Shown: piece after piece, positions 5,217 through 5,565 of the stretch
Layout: each line of letters begins with the position of its first letter
Position numbering within the stretch: the first letter of the stretch is position 1
Source: an uncultured Chloroflexaceae bacterium
GTDB lineage: Bacteria; Chloroflexota; Chloroflexia; Chloroflexales; Chloroflexaceae
Reading direction: 5' to 3'
DNA: 5,565 nt
Assembly (NCBI GenBank): GCA_937141995.1
Contig: CAKZQX010000636.1
Coordinates: 1-5,565 of the forward strand
Made by a program: the position numbers and the translations under genes
The notes under the pieces: generated by a model
What the model was told of the DNA's origin: nothing
The model's input: the letters and a program-made list of their open reading frames with translations, nothing else
Databases searched by the model: none

Positions 5217-5324
5217 ATGTGCCGGCGCTGGTTGCTGTCTATATCCGACCCGGTTCTGCGCCAAGTTATGCACGAGTTAGTGAGCAGCGAACCGGAACTG
5301 AAGGCATATCTGGAACCTAACTAA
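5217..5324 (+). CDS. Doubtful 35-residue ORF, possibly a gene remnant
   Basis: ATG 5217 to TAA 5324 encodes MCRRWLLSISDPVLRQVMHE followed by LVSSEPELKAYLEPN. The second half looks protein-like: an amphipathic helix with codon choice similar to the neighbouring genes. There is no clear ribosome binding site, and an in-frame TAG lies 21 nt upstream. It may be the 3' end of an older gene cut by repeat B, whose edge is 25 nt away. The function is unknown. Confidence 0.28.
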   Translation: MCRRWLLSISDPVLRQVMHELVSSEPELKAYLEPN

Positions 5325-5325
5325 A

Positions 5326-5338
5326 ACGGTATTTCCGT
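5326..5338 (-). terminator. Weak hairpin before the converging gene ends
   Basis: ACGG (5326-5329) pairs with CCGT (5335-5338) around a 5-nt loop. On the minus strand the stem runs into TTT, so it could end transcription of the gene at 5349-5565, whose stop codon is 10 nt upstream of it. The stem is only 4 bp. Confidence 0.2.
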
Positions 5339-5348
5339 AGTAGAAAAC

Positions 5349-5565
5349 TCAGCGCAGCGTCGTCAGCGGCAATTCGACCGCCTGAAATGCCTCCACGCGT
5401 CCGCCCCGGATGACAAACTGCGCCACCGGTCGGCCCGGTTCGGACGGACGGGTCGCGTCCTTCAGATAGGCGATATAGCGTCCCTCCACCGGCGCGACGC
5501 TCTCAGCGAGCCAGGGCGCGGCTGGTGCCAGCAGATCGACCTGGTAGGTCAGCAGTTGTGCGTTG
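5349..5565 (-). CDS. C-terminal 71 codons of an unidentified protein (runs off right edge)
   Basis: An open minus-strand frame enters from the right edge and stops at TGA (5351-5349). It has strong codon periodicity (G/C in third positions). The fragment reads NAQLLTYQVDLLAP, APVEGRYIAYLKDATRPSEP, PVAQFVIRGGRVEAFQAVEL and ends PLTTLR. It alternates short beta-strands with Pro/Gly turns, with no membrane segment or known motif. It is probably the C-terminal beta-rich domain of a larger protein. I do not recognise the family. Confidence 0.7.
   Translation of the reverse strand, partial: NAQLLTYQVDLLAPAAPWLAESVAPVEGRYIAYLKDATRPSEPGRPVAQFVIRGGRVEAFQAVELPLTTLR

Larger units (their letters stand above)
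4860..5348. other. 489-bp convergent intergenic region with repeat elements
   Basis: The region is mostly two repeat elements in tandem: decayed copy C (about 4904-5042) and copy B (5047-5192). A doubtful 35-codon ORF follows (5217-5324), then a weak hairpin before the convergent gene's stop. The 60-codon frame at 4866-5048 has no ribosome binding site and runs through repeat C, so it is not called. No strong GC-rich terminator with a T-run is visible after 4859. Confidence 0.65.

Overview
The window is about 5.6 kb of moderately GC-rich bacterial DNA with strong Shine-Dalgarno sites. It looks like accessory chromosome from a Chloroflexota bacterium, perhaps Chloroflexus- or Roseiflexus-like. 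That placement is tentative. It rests on remembered resemblance of the small proteins and the membrane protein to sequences from that phylum, and on no marker gene. There are no rRNA, tRNA, CRISPR or transposase genes.

Left part (1-3255), minus strand. Three genes read leftward: a polytopic membrane protein with a periplasmic beta-domain (1131-3122), a small beta-rich protein of unknown function (630-950), and the N-terminal 141 residues of a TIR-domain protein that runs off the left edge (1-423). Each has its own plausible promoter. A strong 18-bp hairpin separates the membrane gene from the next one, and the TIR gene has a leader of about 100 nt that can fold. The TIR domain appears to lack the catalytic glutamate of NAD-cleaving TIR enzymes.

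Middle part (3767-4859), plus strand. Four very small genes form a tight unit with spacings of 4, 27 and 23 nt, each with a good ribosome binding site. In order they encode a single-pass membrane protein, a degenerate response-regulator receiver domain, a basic helical protein, and a 31-residue single-pass membrane peptide that resembles the start of the first protein. The layout suggests a small membrane-associated module, but I cannot assign it a known function.

This unit lies between copies of an undescribed foldback repeat (copy A 3389-3607, decayed copy C about 4904-5042, copy B 5047-5192). Copies A and B have imperfect terminal inverted repeats around a conserved CGCCTCCGGCAG / CTGCCGCAGGCG stem, and copy C keeps the right half. 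They look like non-autonomous, MITE-like elements.

Right part (5193-5565). A doubtful 35-codon ORF or gene remnant on the plus strand converges with the C-terminal 71 codons of a minus-strand gene that runs off the right edge.
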